64,000 bases of DNA from positions 951,625 through 1,015,624 of the forward strand of contig NZ_WOFH01000001.1 in assembly GCF_009733595.1 (NCBI RefSeq), given 5' to 3'. Positions 9,001 through 17,080 of the stretch are shown piece by piece (position 1 is the stretch's first letter; each line of letters starts with the position of its first letter). This DNA comes from Actinomadura litoris (GTDB lineage Bacteria; Actinomycetota; Actinomycetes; Streptosporangiales; Streptosporangiaceae). A model generated the notes under the pieces. That model did not search any database and was not told the origin of the DNA. It was given only the letters and a program-made list of their open reading frames with translations. The position numbers and the translations under genes are program-made.

Positions 9001-9322
9001 TCACGTCCACGTAGACCTGCTGGGTGCGCAGGACGAACTCCGCCTGGGTGACGAGGCCGATCGTCTCCATCTGCCCGACGGACGAGCGCACCCGCCGCAG
9101 GTAGTCGCGCTGCGATCCTCGTCGTCGGCTGGCGCCTTCCGGCGGTTCCGGCGCGGGCGGGGACGCTTGGGCGAGGGCGCCCAGGACGGTGAACACGAGC
9201 GCCAGGTAGCCCCAGCTCCAGCTCAGTTTCCCGCCGTCGAGGATCTGGTTGACCGCCACCCCGGCCACGACCATCAGCGACGCCGCGATGAGGGCGCGTC
9301 CCATGAATTTCAGCCGTCGCAC
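6050..9322 (-). CDS. Membrane-anchored NACHT NTPase
   Basis: A 1090-residue STAND-type NTPase. Two hydrophobic segments (about 9-27 and 36-53) suggest membrane anchoring, followed by a linker and a NACHT core: Walker A GAAGSGKTT at 154-162, Walker B ILLDGLDEV at 235-243 and the sensor stretch FVITSRPQG. At about 600-650 a stretch ending YRLPTSAEARLA resembles the formylglycine-generating enzyme/sulfatase-modifying fold found fused to some bacterial NACHTs. The C-terminal 400 residues are leucine- and arginine-rich and unrecognised. Bacterial NACHT proteins include known antiphage proteins, so immunity or signalling is possible but unproven. GTG 9322 has GGAG upstream; ATG 9304 is an alternative. 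Single gene, no defence neighbours. Confidence 0.85.
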   Translation of the reverse strand: MRRLKFMGRALIAASLMVVAGVAVNQILDGGKLSWSWGYLALVFTVLGALAQASPPAPEPPEGASRRRGSQRDYLRRVRSSVGQMETIGLVTQAEFVLRTQQVYVDVTLQPKTVSAAETDSGIGPTPQAAPPAVGRRAPLADFLTSGCVLAVLGAAGSGKTTLARHTALEMAERRWPSGPRRRLPVLLYLRDHAEALQADQPEGLPQVAVTARWLNGVISADWLERRLERGQCVILLDGLDEVADARHRTRVVRWVEAQISRYPGNSFVITSRPQGYDANRLTRADVLQVQRFTNRQIHTFLHAWYRAIERRARQDDPQEIDRLAAQAADDLFQRISGRPALYDLAANPLLLTMIANVHRYRGSLPGSRAALYEEVCQVLLHRRQEAKNLADGLNGDKKERIVQELALFMMRHHLRDIPVQDAQRAIRPILERTAPDLTPEAFLAQARRSGLLMERQYGRYGFAHLTLQEYLAAALIPGHPSRRQLLIDHVGDPWWRETTLLWAARADPGPVVEACLRVRTVTALNLAYACVAEAGELDPALRARLDALLTTDPANPEEVRLLDGVAAARELQDTQALDDEGTRICSRPISADLWNRYLNHTGTGAWPSGPADLWTADLKDFLIWLNGLFGDGISYRLPTSAEARLALNSDLCAGATLYAEVGPLRGAYGWASSVELVPAAPHLHPHRPTPEQIRDYPDRILDHTYLLFRLLYPQSALEFPQLLTYAQARDLTNPDHQLLHALDLLHTLDRLSLFDHARAARHAWSPVADRGLGRGRAITLGRALDLAHDLGYLLGGDIGGARVATFERDLDRVRAQVLDFARAQTHELHPTLTIDDTDPNRVYILARTLSRSLSFLNTESPYHARDSSGFRLDLESAFTFGLSSERARDPDLTADVDDTLNLIRCLDSAGTHDFSLDFDLAFARALARSDLASLGVSSLMGLGRACDQLMRHLLTSTTPRRGRGQELRPSMSDLLHQELGAVNSWPPADDPAVALERALHFVGTHNVPVLGFLIENALRLAAPLWDRSRPVRQSDMVPAVTCVLAALVSGEGAPRELAHPLRAALATLMALTPDSATSTREKQLILVRD

Positions 9323-9487
9323 AGCACCCGACTCCGGGCAGAGAGGTCAGTTCCCACGAACCCCACCCAATCGCGCGGAAGGCCCGCGTGTCCGGAGCGT
9401 CGCCGATCCGATACCGGCCACCGAGAACGGCACCGGGAAAGGGTGCGCGCCGAAACGGCACGCACCCTGGCCCGAAACGCGATTCGG

Positions 9488-10918
9488 CTAGATGAAGGTG
9501 CTGAGGAGGGCGGCCATGGCGAAGCCGACGACGGAGAGGATCGTTTCGAGAACGGTCCATGTTCTGAGGGTGTCGCGGACGGACATGTTGAAGTAGCGGG
9601 AGATGATCCAGAAACCGCCGTCGTTGACGTGCGAGGCGATGATGGAGCCCGCGGAGATCGCGATGGCGATGAGCGCGACGTGCTGCTGGGAGTAGTCCTT
9701 GTCCTGGACGAGCGGCGCGACGATCCCGCCCGTGGTGACGATCGCGACGGTCGCCGAGCCCTGGGCGACGCGGAGGCCGCAGGCGATCAGGTAGGCGAGG
9801 ACGATCACCGGGAGCCCCGCGTCCGAGAGCGTGTCGGCGAGGGCCTTGCCGACGCCGGTCGCCGACACGACCGCGCCGAAGAACGCGCCGCCGCCGATGA
9901 CCAGCAGGATCATGCCGACGGGACGCAGCGAGCGGGCGGCGAGGTCGGACAGTTCGGCGGAGGTGATGCCGCGCCGGATGCCGAGCAGGTACATCGCGAG
10001 CAGCACGGCGATCGTGAGCGCGACGACGGGGTTGCCGAGGAAGGTCAGCGTCGGCAGCGCGGGGCTGTCCTCCCACCAGACGGTGCCGAAGGTGGCGAGC
10101 AGGATCAGCACCAGCGGCACGGCGATGATCAGCCCGACCAGGGTGAGCGAGGGCTCGGGCTCCGGCTCCTTCGCGGGGACGTCGTCCTTGGAGGGCTCGC
10201 CCTTGGTGAGCCCGACCTTCTCCTCCTCGCCCACGACGTACTCCTCGGGCACGTCGACGATGACGCGCTTGCCGATCCACGCGCCCCAGGCGACACCGGA
10301 GACGAGGAACGCCGGGATGCCGCAGATCAGGCCGAACACGATGAGCCAGCCGAGCGGGACGCCGAGGAGTCCGGCGGCGGCGACCGGGCCGGGGTGGGGC
10401 GGCAGGAACGCGTGCGTCATCGACAGGCCGGACAGCAGCGGGAGCGCGTAGAGGACGAGCGAGCGTCCGCCCTGCTTGGCGGTGATGTAGACGAGCGGCG
10501 CGAGGACGAAGATGCCGACGTCGAAGAAGACCGGGATACCGAAGATCAGTCCGGCGAGGCCCATGGCGAGCGGCGCGCCGCGTTCGCCCGCGACGCCGAG
10601 CAGGCGCCGGGTGAGGACGTCCGCGCCCCCCGAGCGTTCCAGGATCGCGCCGAGGATCGTGCCGAGGCCGACGATCGGCGCGATGTGCCCGAGAAGCCCG
10701 CCGAAGCCCGTCTCCAGCAGGGACTTCTTGGAGCTCAGCGCCGTTCCGACGATCTCGTCGACGCTGAGCCCGGCGACGAGCGCGAGCGCGAGGCTGGAGA
10801 CGATCAGCGCGATGAACGGTTCCAGTTTGACCTTGATGATGAGGAACAGGAGCACCGCGATCGACACGGCGCACAGCAGCAGCAGGCCGCCCGTCTCGTG
10901 TTGCAGCCAATGGACCAT
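9488..10918 (-). CDS. GntP-family aldonate:H+ symporter
   Basis: A 476-residue inner-membrane permease with many hydrophobic segments and an acidic/basic cytoplasmic loop near the middle (KEPEPEPS region). Architecture and motifs such as HAFLPPHPGPVAAA place it in the gluconate permease (GntP/IdnT) family, which imports gluconate, idonate and related sugar acids; a few members carry D-serine. Start ATG 10918 (MVHWLQHETGG) has a GAGAGG site upstream; the open frame extends further but without coding-like sequence. It is the last gene of the operon with the amidohydrolase and DSD1-like lyase, so it probably imports their substrate. Confidence 0.88.
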   Translation of the reverse strand: MVHWLQHETGGLLLLCAVSIAVLLFLIIKVKLEPFIALIVSSLALALVAGLSVDEIVGTALSSKKSLLETGFGGLLGHIAPIVGLGTILGAILERSGGADVLTRRLLGVAGERGAPLAMGLAGLIFGIPVFFDVGIFVLAPLVYITAKQGGRSLVLYALPLLSGLSMTHAFLPPHPGPVAAAGLLGVPLGWLIVFGLICGIPAFLVSGVAWGAWIGKRVIVDVPEEYVVGEEEKVGLTKGEPSKDDVPAKEPEPEPSLTLVGLIIAVPLVLILLATFGTVWWEDSPALPTLTFLGNPVVALTIAVLLAMYLLGIRRGITSAELSDLAARSLRPVGMILLVIGGGAFFGAVVSATGVGKALADTLSDAGLPVIVLAYLIACGLRVAQGSATVAIVTTGGIVAPLVQDKDYSQQHVALIAIAISAGSIIASHVNDGGFWIISRYFNMSVRDTLRTWTVLETILSVVGFAMAALLSTFI

Positions 10919-10949
10919 GAACGTGACCTCTCGGGGGTGGAAGGGTGGA

Positions 10950-12539
10950 TCAGCGGGTCGCCCCGTCGGGGCTCCGGCGGAGGGAGCGGCCCGGCAGGGC
11001 GCCGGTGCGGCGCCCCGCGTCGATGACGGCCGTCCCGGCGACGAACACGTGCGGCATGCCGTCGGCGGGCCGGCGCGGGTCGTCGAAGGTGGCCGTGTCA
11101 CGGACGGTCGAGGGGTCGAACAGGACGAGGTCGGCGTGGTATCCGGGCCGGATCAGCCCGCGGTCGGCGAGCCGCAGCCGCCGGGCGGCGCGTCCGGTGA
11201 GGTGGGCGACGCACTCTTCGAGGGACAGCACGCCGAGGTCGCGGACGTAGTGCCCGAGGTAGCGGGGGAAGGTCCCCCACGCGCGCGGGTGCGGTTTCGC
11301 GGCGGCGAGCAGGCCGTCGCTCCCGCCGGTGTGGCAGGGGTGACGCATGATCGCCTGGACGTTCTCCTCGTGCCCGACGTGCTGGAGGATCGTGGTGGAC
11401 AGGTCGTCGGCCGCCAGCAGCTCGCGGAAGACCTCGAACTCCGGGCGGCCGGACGCGGCGGCGAGGTCGGCGACCGTCCGGCCGATGACGGCGGGGTCGC
11501 GGGACCCGGAGATCTCGATGGTCTCCCACTCGGCGGGGACGCCGTGGCAGCCGTCCGACCCCTCGACCTCCATCGCGTGCCGGATCCGCGCGCGTTCGGC
11601 GGGGTCGGCGAGGCGGGCCGCGAGCGCCCGCGGGCCGCCCGCCGCCGCCCAGCTCGGCAACAGCGCGGCGAGCGTCGTGGAGCCCGGCAGGTAGGGGTAG
11701 GTGTCGAGGGTGATGTCGCAGCCGTCGCCGATCGCCTCGTCCAGCAGGGCGAGCAGTTCGGGCGCGCGGCCCCGGTTGACGCCGAAGTTCATCGTGGCGT
11801 GCGCGAGGTGGAGCGGGCAGCCGGAGCGGCGCGACAGCTCGACCATCTCGGCGTAGGCCCCCAGCGCGCCCGCGCCGTACGAGCGGTGGTGCGGCGCGTA
11901 GAAGCCGCCGAGGGAGGCGACGACGCGGCACAGCTCGGTCAGCTCGTCGTCGCCCGCGTACATGCCGGGCACGTAGGTGAGCCCGCTGGACATGCCGACC
12001 GCGCCCTCGCGCATGCCCGCCGCGACGAGCTCGCGCTGCCGGTCGAGTTCCGCCGGGGTGGGCGGACGGTCGTCCCAGCCCATCGCGAGCATCCGCACCG
12101 CGCCCTGCGGGACGAGGTAGCAGGCGTTGACCGGGATGCCCTGGTCGAGCCGGTCGAGGTACTCGCCGACGGTCCGCCAGTTCCAGTCGAAGCCGGGCGG
12201 GTCGCCGTTCCAGCCCGCGATGGTGCGGCGGATCTCGGGCAGCGTGCCGCCGTCGACGGGGGCGTAGGACAGCCCGTCCTGCCCGATGACCTCGGTGGTC
12301 ACGCCCTGGCCGACCTTCGCGAGATGCTCGGGGTCGGTGAGCAGCGCGAGGTCGGAGTGGGCGTGCATGTCGATGAACCCGGGCGCGAGGACGAGCCCGC
12401 CGCCGTCGACGGTCGCCGCGCCGGAGAGCCGGGGGCCGATCCCGGTGATCCGCCCGGACTCGAACGCGACGTCGGCGACCCGGCCGGGCGCGCCGGTGCC
12501 GTCGACCACGGTCGCGCCGCGGATGACGGTCGAGGGCAT
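10950..12539 (-). CDS. N-acyl-D-amino-acid deacylase-like amidohydrolase
   Basis: A 529-residue amidohydrolase-3 family enzyme expected to cleave an N-acyl group from a D-configured amino compound. The metal motif HxH appears in GFIDMHAHSD. The cysteine ligand of classical D-aminoacylases (GNCG) is replaced (VIGQDGLS), so this belongs to a variant subfamily and its exact substrate is uncertain. The ATG at 12539 overlaps the stop of the DSD1-like gene by one base (TGATG), implying translational coupling. With a GntP permease, a DSD1-like lyase and a KdgK-like kinase nearby, deacetylation of N-acetyl-D-glucosaminate is a plausible role (inference). Confidence 0.85.
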   Translation of the reverse strand: MPSTVIRGATVVDGTGAPGRVADVAFESGRITGIGPRLSGAATVDGGGLVLAPGFIDMHAHSDLALLTDPEHLAKVGQGVTTEVIGQDGLSYAPVDGGTLPEIRRTIAGWNGDPPGFDWNWRTVGEYLDRLDQGIPVNACYLVPQGAVRMLAMGWDDRPPTPAELDRQRELVAAGMREGAVGMSSGLTYVPGMYAGDDELTELCRVVASLGGFYAPHHRSYGAGALGAYAEMVELSRRSGCPLHLAHATMNFGVNRGRAPELLALLDEAIGDGCDITLDTYPYLPGSTTLAALLPSWAAAGGPRALAARLADPAERARIRHAMEVEGSDGCHGVPAEWETIEISGSRDPAVIGRTVADLAAASGRPEFEVFRELLAADDLSTTILQHVGHEENVQAIMRHPCHTGGSDGLLAAAKPHPRAWGTFPRYLGHYVRDLGVLSLEECVAHLTGRAARRLRLADRGLIRPGYHADLVLFDPSTVRDTATFDDPRRPADGMPHVFVAGTAVIDAGRRTGALPGRSLRRSPDGATR

Positions 12540-13816
12540 CAGAACCACGTCCTGATGTAGTCGACGACCACGGGGTGTTCGGCGCGCACGTCGTCCACGA
12601 CGGGGATGAGCAGCCATTTGTCCAGCGCCGTGCACGGGTGCGACAGCCCGAGCCGGACGACGTCGCCGACCTCGGCGGTCGCGTCCACGACGAACGTGTG
12701 CTGGTCGTTGAGCGCGGTGACGCGCGCGTGCTCGACCGGCCCGGTGCCCCGGCCCCGGACGAGCTGCGGCTCGGGCAGCCCCTCGTCGTAGGACAGGTCG
12801 CGCTTGCCCGCGTCGACCAGCGCGAGCGCGGGTTCGGGGCGGGACACGACCCGTGCCCAGCCGTGCATCGCCGAGCGCAGCCGCGTCCCGGCCGTGCCGC
12901 CGGTGCCGCGCGAGAACGGGGAGCGCTCGCGGTAGAAGCCGTCGTCGTGCACGATGTAGGCGCCCGACCTCACGACGACCGTCCCGCCCCGCTCACCGGC
13001 CAGACCGCCGAGCACGTCCGCGACGACGTCGAAGAACGCGCTGCCGCCCGCCGTCACGATCGGCTCGTCGGTCTCGTACTCCAGGTCGCCGAACAGGGAC
13101 GCCATGCGGCGCAGGTAGGTCTCGACGGTCGCGAGCCCCTCGGTGTCGGCGTCGTGCGCGAGCGCGCCCTCGTAGCCCGCGACACCGGCGAGCCGGAGCG
13201 TCGGCGCCTTGCGCACCGCGTCGGCGATCGCCCGCGCGTCGGCCTCGTCGCGCACGCCGGTGCGGCCGTGCGGGCCGCCGAGCTCCACGCACACCTCGAT
13301 CGGGCGCTCCGCCCCGGCGGCGCGGAGCGCGTCGTCCATCAGCTCGACCGAGCGCGCGGAGTCGACCCACGACACGAACGCGAACTCCGGGTCCTCGGCC
13401 ATCCGCGCGGCGAGCCAGCCGAGCCCGACCGGGTCGAGCAGCGTGTTGGCGAGCTGGATCCGGCGGACGCCGAACGCCCGCGCGACGCGGATCTGCGGCA
13501 GGTTCGCGAGCGTGATGCCCCAGGCCCCGGCGTCGAGCTGGCGGCGCCAGAGCTGCGGCGCCATCGTGGTCTTGCCGTGCGGCGCGAGCGCCAGGCCGGC
13601 CGCGTCCGCCCAGCCCGCCATCGCGTGCAGGTTGTGGTCGAGCGCGCCCGCGTCGAGCGTCAGCAGCGGCGTGCCGAAGTCGGCGAGGGGCAGCCGCGCG
13701 TCGCGGGCCTGCGCGACCGCCAGCCCGTGCGCGGACGCCGGAATCGCCTTGTGGCGCCAGTCGAGCCGCTCCTCGCCGAGCGCCTCCACCGCGCTGACGT
13801 CGATGTTCGCGACCAT
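12539..13816 (-). CDS. DSD1-type PLP-dependent D-amino acid lyase/deaminase
   Basis: A 425-residue fold-type III PLP enzyme related to D-threonine aldolase and DSD1 D-serine dehydratase. The PLP lysine is K82 in APHGKTTMAP, and a C-terminal HPC metal motif is seen in GLSHPCTALDKW. Such enzymes eliminate water and ammonia from D-hydroxy-amino acids. The same fold includes enzymes acting on D-glucosaminate in pseudomonads (from memory). It is first in its operon, divergent from the KdgK-like kinase; the RidA gene in that second operon suits an enamine/imine-releasing lyase. The exact substrate is not settled by sequence. Confidence 0.85.
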   Translation of the reverse strand: MVANIDVSAVEALGEERLDWRHKAIPASAHGLAVAQARDARLPLADFGTPLLTLDAGALDHNLHAMAGWADAAGLALAPHGKTTMAPQLWRRQLDAGAWGITLANLPQIRVARAFGVRRIQLANTLLDPVGLGWLAARMAEDPEFAFVSWVDSARSVELMDDALRAAGAERPIEVCVELGGPHGRTGVRDEADARAIADAVRKAPTLRLAGVAGYEGALAHDADTEGLATVETYLRRMASLFGDLEYETDEPIVTAGGSAFFDVVADVLGGLAGERGGTVVVRSGAYIVHDDGFYRERSPFSRGTGGTAGTRLRSAMHGWARVVSRPEPALALVDAGKRDLSYDEGLPEPQLVRGRGTGPVEHARVTALNDQHTFVVDATAEVGDVVRLGLSHPCTALDKWLLIPVVDDVRAEHPVVVDYIRTWF

Positions 13817-13830
13817 GATGACCTCCCAGA

Positions 13831-13866
13831 TTGCACTATACGCAACCTCAATTGCGCTATGTGCTG
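13831..13866. promoter_or_regulatory. Probable IclR operator pair in divergent promoter
   Basis: TTGCACTATACGCAA (13831-13845) is a partial palindrome with TTGC/GCAA arms, and TTGCGCTATGTGCTG (13852-13866) repeats its left half 21 bp later. They sit between the divergent lyase and kinase operons, and the second operon carries an IclR gene. Assignment to that regulator is inferred. Confidence 0.5.
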
Positions 13867-13942
13867 TTGTGGTTGTAGCATCGCCCTCGGGTACGGGTCA
13901 ACGGTCGGCCGACGATCGTGACCCACTCGGGAGGGCAGGAAG

Positions 13943-15067
13943 ATGGAACGCTTGCCGGCCGCCGTCTGCGTGGGCGAATCGATGGCCGTGCTCCTTCCCG
14001 ACCAACCCGGTCCCCTTGAGGACGTTTCCTCATTTCACCCTGCTTCCGGGGGCGCCGAGGCGAACGTCGCGCGCGGCCTCGTCGCGCTCGGCGTCCCCAC
14101 GGCCTGGGTCGGACGTGTCGGCGACGACGGGTTCGGACGCCGTGTGACACGCGACCTCGCGGCGGGCGGAGTCGACATCCGCGGTGTGTCCGTCGACTCG
14201 CGCCGCCCGACCGGCCTCTATGTGAAGGAGGTCGGGCTCGGCGGCAGTGTCCTGCATTACTACCGGGACGGGTCCGCCGGGTCCGCGATCGGCCCGTCCG
14301 TGCTGGACGACCCGTCCGCCGGGCCGCTGCTGGGCGGCGCGCGGCTCGTGCACCTGTCGGGCATCACCGCCGCGCTGTCGGACTCCGCGCTCGAACTCAC
14401 CCGCGAGCTGCTGCTGCGCCCGCGCGACGGGCAGCTCGTGAGCTTCGACCTGAACTGGCGTCCCGCGCTGTGGCGGCGGCGCGGGCCCGGCCGCCCGGAG
14501 GCGGTGCTGGCGCCGCTGCTGAACGCGGCCGACATCGTGCTGCTCGGCGCGGACGAGGCCACCGCCGTGCTCGGCACCGGCGACCCCGCCGAGCTGCGCG
14601 CGCTGCTGCCCGGCCCGGCGACGCTCGTCGTCAAGGACGACGCCCACCACGCGACCGCGCTCACCCGCCGCTCCACCGGTGCCGGCGACGCGGTCTCCGG
14701 AGACTCCTCCGTCACCGAGCCCGCGCTGAACGTGGAGGTCGTCGAGCCGGTAGGGGCGGGGGACGCGTTCGCCGCCGGATACCTCACCGGTACGCTGCGC
14801 GGGTACGGTCCACGGCGCTGCCTGCGGCTCGGTCACCTCGCGGCGGCCGCGACGCTGGTCGTACCCGGCGACCACGGGCCGCCGCCCCCGCCCGACCTGG
14901 TGGACGGACTGCTCCGCGCGTCCGCCGCCGAGTGGGCGGCGACGACGGTCCGGGCCTCGGGCATCGGCCGCCCGCTGGTGACAGGCCACGCGGTGCCGAT
15001 GGCGCGGGCCGAGGAAACGGATCGTTCCGGAGCGGCGGACCGCTCGGTGGAGGAGGGGAGCCGGTGA
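13943..15067 (+). CDS. PfkB-family kinase, 2-keto-3-deoxygluconate kinase-like
   Basis: Phosphorylates a sugar acid using ATP; 374 residues. The PfkB substrate signature (SGGAEANVARGLVALG) and the catalytic GAGDAFAAGYL motif near residue 270 are intact. The stretch HYYRDGSAGSAIGP matches the YYRxGSAxS segment characteristic of 2-keto-3-deoxygluconate kinases, so KDG is the best guess, giving KDPG. The tail after about residue 320 is low-complexity and unusual in length. It starts 127 bp from the divergent lyase gene and overlaps the IclR gene by GTGA, forming an operon kinase-IclR-RidA. Confidence 0.85.
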   Translation: MERLPAAVCVGESMAVLLPDQPGPLEDVSSFHPASGGAEANVARGLVALGVPTAWVGRVGDDGFGRRVTRDLAAGGVDIRGVSVDSRRPTGLYVKEVGLGGSVLHYYRDGSAGSAIGPSVLDDPSAGPLLGGARLVHLSGITAALSDSALELTRELLLRPRDGQLVSFDLNWRPALWRRRGPGRPEAVLAPLLNAADIVLLGADEATAVLGTGDPAELRALLPGPATLVVKDDAHHATALTRRSTGAGDAVSGDSSVTEPALNVEVVEPVGAGDAFAAGYLTGTLRGYGPRRCLRLGHLAAAATLVVPGDHGPPPPPDLVDGLLRASAAEWAATTVRASGIGRPLVTGHAVPMARAEETDRSGAADRSVEEGSR

Positions 15068-15819
15068 GCCAGAGCCTCGCCCGCGCGCTCGCCATCCTCG
15101 GCGACCTGGGCGAGGGCCCGCGCACCCTCGACGAGCTGGCGGCGAAGGTCGGCGTGCACAAGACGACCGTGCTGCGGCTGCTGCGCACGATGGAGGAGGA
15201 GCGGTTCGTCCACCGCGACGCCGACCACCGCTTCCACCTCGGCGCCGGGCTGTTCGCGCTGGCGGGCGCGGCGCTGGAGCAGCGCGGCATCCGCGACATC
15301 GCGGCGCCGCATCTGGCGCGGCTGAACGACGCGACGGGCCAGACCGTCCACCTCGGCGTGTACGAGGGCGGCGACGTCGTCTACCTCGACAAGTACGACT
15401 CGCGGCACGCGATCCGCATGTACTCGCGGGTGGGGCTGCGGATGCCGCTGCACGCGACCGCGATCGCCAAGGTGCTGCTCGCCGACCTGCCCGAGCCGCG
15501 CCGCCGCCGCGCCGCCGCCGAGATCGACTACGTCCCGTTCACCGAGCACACGATCACCGGTCCGGACGCGCTGCTGGAGGAGCTGGCGCGCGTCGCGGGC
15601 CAGGGCTACGCGATGGACGACGCCGAGCACGAGACGTTCATCCGCTGCGTCGCGGCACCCGTCCGGGACGCCTCCGGACGCGTCGTCGCCGCCGTCTCCA
15701 TCTCGGTGCCCGAGGTCGTGCTGAGCCGTGACGACGTCGTCGCGCTGCTGCCCGACCTCCTCGCGACCACCCGCGCCATCTCCGCCGACTGCGGCCACAC
15801 CGAAAGGGATTCCCCATGA
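15064..15819 (+). CDS. IclR-family transcriptional regulator
   Basis: A 251-residue regulator with an N-terminal winged helix (SLARALAILGDLGEG ... VHKTTVLRLLRTMEEE) and a GAF-like IclR effector domain (YLDKYDSRHAIRMYSRVG ... LHATAIAKVLLA). GTG 15064 overlaps the kinase stop by four bases, and its own stop overlaps the RidA ATG by four. Family members often control sugar-acid catabolism (KdgR type), which fits the operon. The TTGC-type dyads between the divergent operons are the likely binding sites. Confidence 0.9.
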   Translation: MSQSLARALAILGDLGEGPRTLDELAAKVGVHKTTVLRLLRTMEEERFVHRDADHRFHLGAGLFALAGAALEQRGIRDIAAPHLARLNDATGQTVHLGVYEGGDVVYLDKYDSRHAIRMYSRVGLRMPLHATAIAKVLLADLPEPRRRRAAAEIDYVPFTEHTITGPDALLEELARVAGQGYAMDDAEHETFIRCVAAPVRDASGRVVAAVSISVPEVVLSRDDVVALLPDLLATTRAISADCGHTERDSP

Positions 15820-16220
15820 CCGACAAGACGACCGTGCGCACCGACGGCGCCCCCACCCCCGCCTACGCGTTCTCGCAGGGCGTGCGGAAGGGCCCGCTCC
15901 TCCAGGTGTCCGGGCAGGGCCCGCAGGACCCGGCGACCGGCGAGTTCCTCTACCCCGGCGACGTGAAGGCGCAGACGCGGCGCGTCCTGCAGAACATCAA
16001 GGCGGTGCTGGAGGCGGGCGGCGCGAGCGTCGAGGACGTGCTGATGCTCCGTGTCTACCTGAAGACGCGCGACGACTTCCCCGCGATGAACGAGGAGTAC
16101 GAGGCGTTCATCAAGGAGAACTGCCCGAGCGGCGTCCTGCCGTCCCGCACGACGGTCGCGGTCGAGCTTCCGCACCCGGCGATGCTGGTCGAGATCGACG
16201 CGCTCGCCGTCGTCGGCTAA
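15816..16220 (+). CDS. RidA-family imine/enamine deaminase
   Basis: A 134-residue YjgF/YER057c/UK114 protein. RidA proteins hydrolyse reactive 2-aminoacrylate-type enamines/imines made by PLP dehydratases. The conserved C-terminal segment SRTTVAVELPHPAMLVEID contains the active-site arginine. The ATG overlaps the IclR stop (ATGA). Its presence in a cluster with a DSD1-type PLP lyase is functionally meaningful: it would clear the lyase's unstable product. Confidence 0.9.
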   Translation: MTDKTTVRTDGAPTPAYAFSQGVRKGPLLQVSGQGPQDPATGEFLYPGDVKAQTRRVLQNIKAVLEAGGASVEDVLMLRVYLKTRDDFPAMNEEYEAFIKENCPSGVLPSRTTVAVELPHPAMLVEIDALAVVG

Positions 16221-16229
16221 CGCCCGCCG

Positions 16230-17018
16230 TCAGGCGCGCGTCCGGGACAGCCGGCCGGTCGCGACCAGCTCCAGCGTGATGAGCACCGCGATCGCCTCGA
16301 TGGCCAGCAGGCCGATGAGGACGAGGAGCTGCGTCGCGCCGGCCTCGACCGGGTCGGCGCCGCCGAGCAGCACGCCGACGAACGCTCCCGGCAGCGTGAC
16401 GAGCCCGACCGTCCGCGTCTGGTCGAGGACGGGGAACAGCGCGAGCGCCGCCGCCGGGCGGCACACCTCCAGCGCCGCGTCCCGCGCGAGGAGGCCGAGT
16501 GCGAGGCCGCCCTCGTACTCGCCGCGGCGCGTGCTCAGCTCGTCCAGGGCACGGCGCCCGGTGAGGCCGGTCGCCGACATCGCGCCGCCGATGAAGATCC
16601 CGGCGATCGGCAGCACCGCCACCGGCCGCGCCGGGACGAGCGTCGAGGCCGTCAGCAGCGCGAGCACGGGGGCGACGCCCGCGACGATCGGCAGCGCCGC
16701 CCACCAGGCCGCCGTGAGGAAGGCGCGGCCGCGGGCCGAGCCGGTGACGCGGTGGCCCGCCGTCGCGGCGGCGACCACGACCATGCCCGCGATGAACGCC
16801 GACGTCCAGCCCGCACTGCCCAGCACCGCCGCGATGACCAGCGACACCGCCGCGAGCTGCGCGGCGGCGCGCACCGCCGCGACGAGCATGTCGCGGCCGA
16901 GGCCGAGGCCGCCGAAGCGCGCGAGGACCGCGGCGGCCGACGCGAGCGCGACGAGGACGAGCGCGAGCACCGGCCCGACCTCCGGCGCCGCGTCCACCGC
17001 CCCCGCCATGCCGGTCAT
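16230..17018 (-). CDS. FetB/YbbM-type membrane permease (UPF0014)
   Basis: A 262-residue polytopic membrane protein with about seven hydrophobic segments. The motif GIFIGGAMSATGLTGRRALDEL and the QTRTVGLVTLPGAFVGVLLGG stretch are typical of the UPF0014/FetB family, whose E. coli member pairs with the ATPase FetA in iron export. No partner ATPase is adjacent here. Start ATG 17018 is the first sensible methionine; a second lies at 17009 and the ribosome site is weak (GGAATA). It converges on the RidA gene and is divergent from the polysaccharide deacetylase. Confidence 0.8.
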   Translation of the reverse strand: MTGMAGAVDAAPEVGPVLALVLVALASAAAVLARFGGLGLGRDMLVAAVRAAAQLAAVSLVIAAVLGSAGWTSAFIAGMVVVAAATAGHRVTGSARGRAFLTAAWWAALPIVAGVAPVLALLTASTLVPARPVAVLPIAGIFIGGAMSATGLTGRRALDELSTRRGEYEGGLALGLLARDAALEVCRPAAALALFPVLDQTRTVGLVTLPGAFVGVLLGGADPVEAGATQLLVLIGLLAIEAIAVLITLELVATGRLSRTRA

Positions 17019-17080
17019 TATTCCAATTGGGTTGCTTGTGATCTCATAGCGCCCTCCTACCCGCTTAAAACCCCGATAGC

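Noticed and set aside
6600..10910. Long minus-strand frame overlapping NACHT and GntP genes
   Set aside because: Arg/Pro/Ala-rich low-complexity translation, different frame from the two clearly homologous proteins.
6143..11026. Very long plus-strand open frame opposite the NACHT and permease genes
   Set aside because: Shadow of GC-rich third positions; no ribosome site, no recognisable domains, and it spans several real genes on the other strand.
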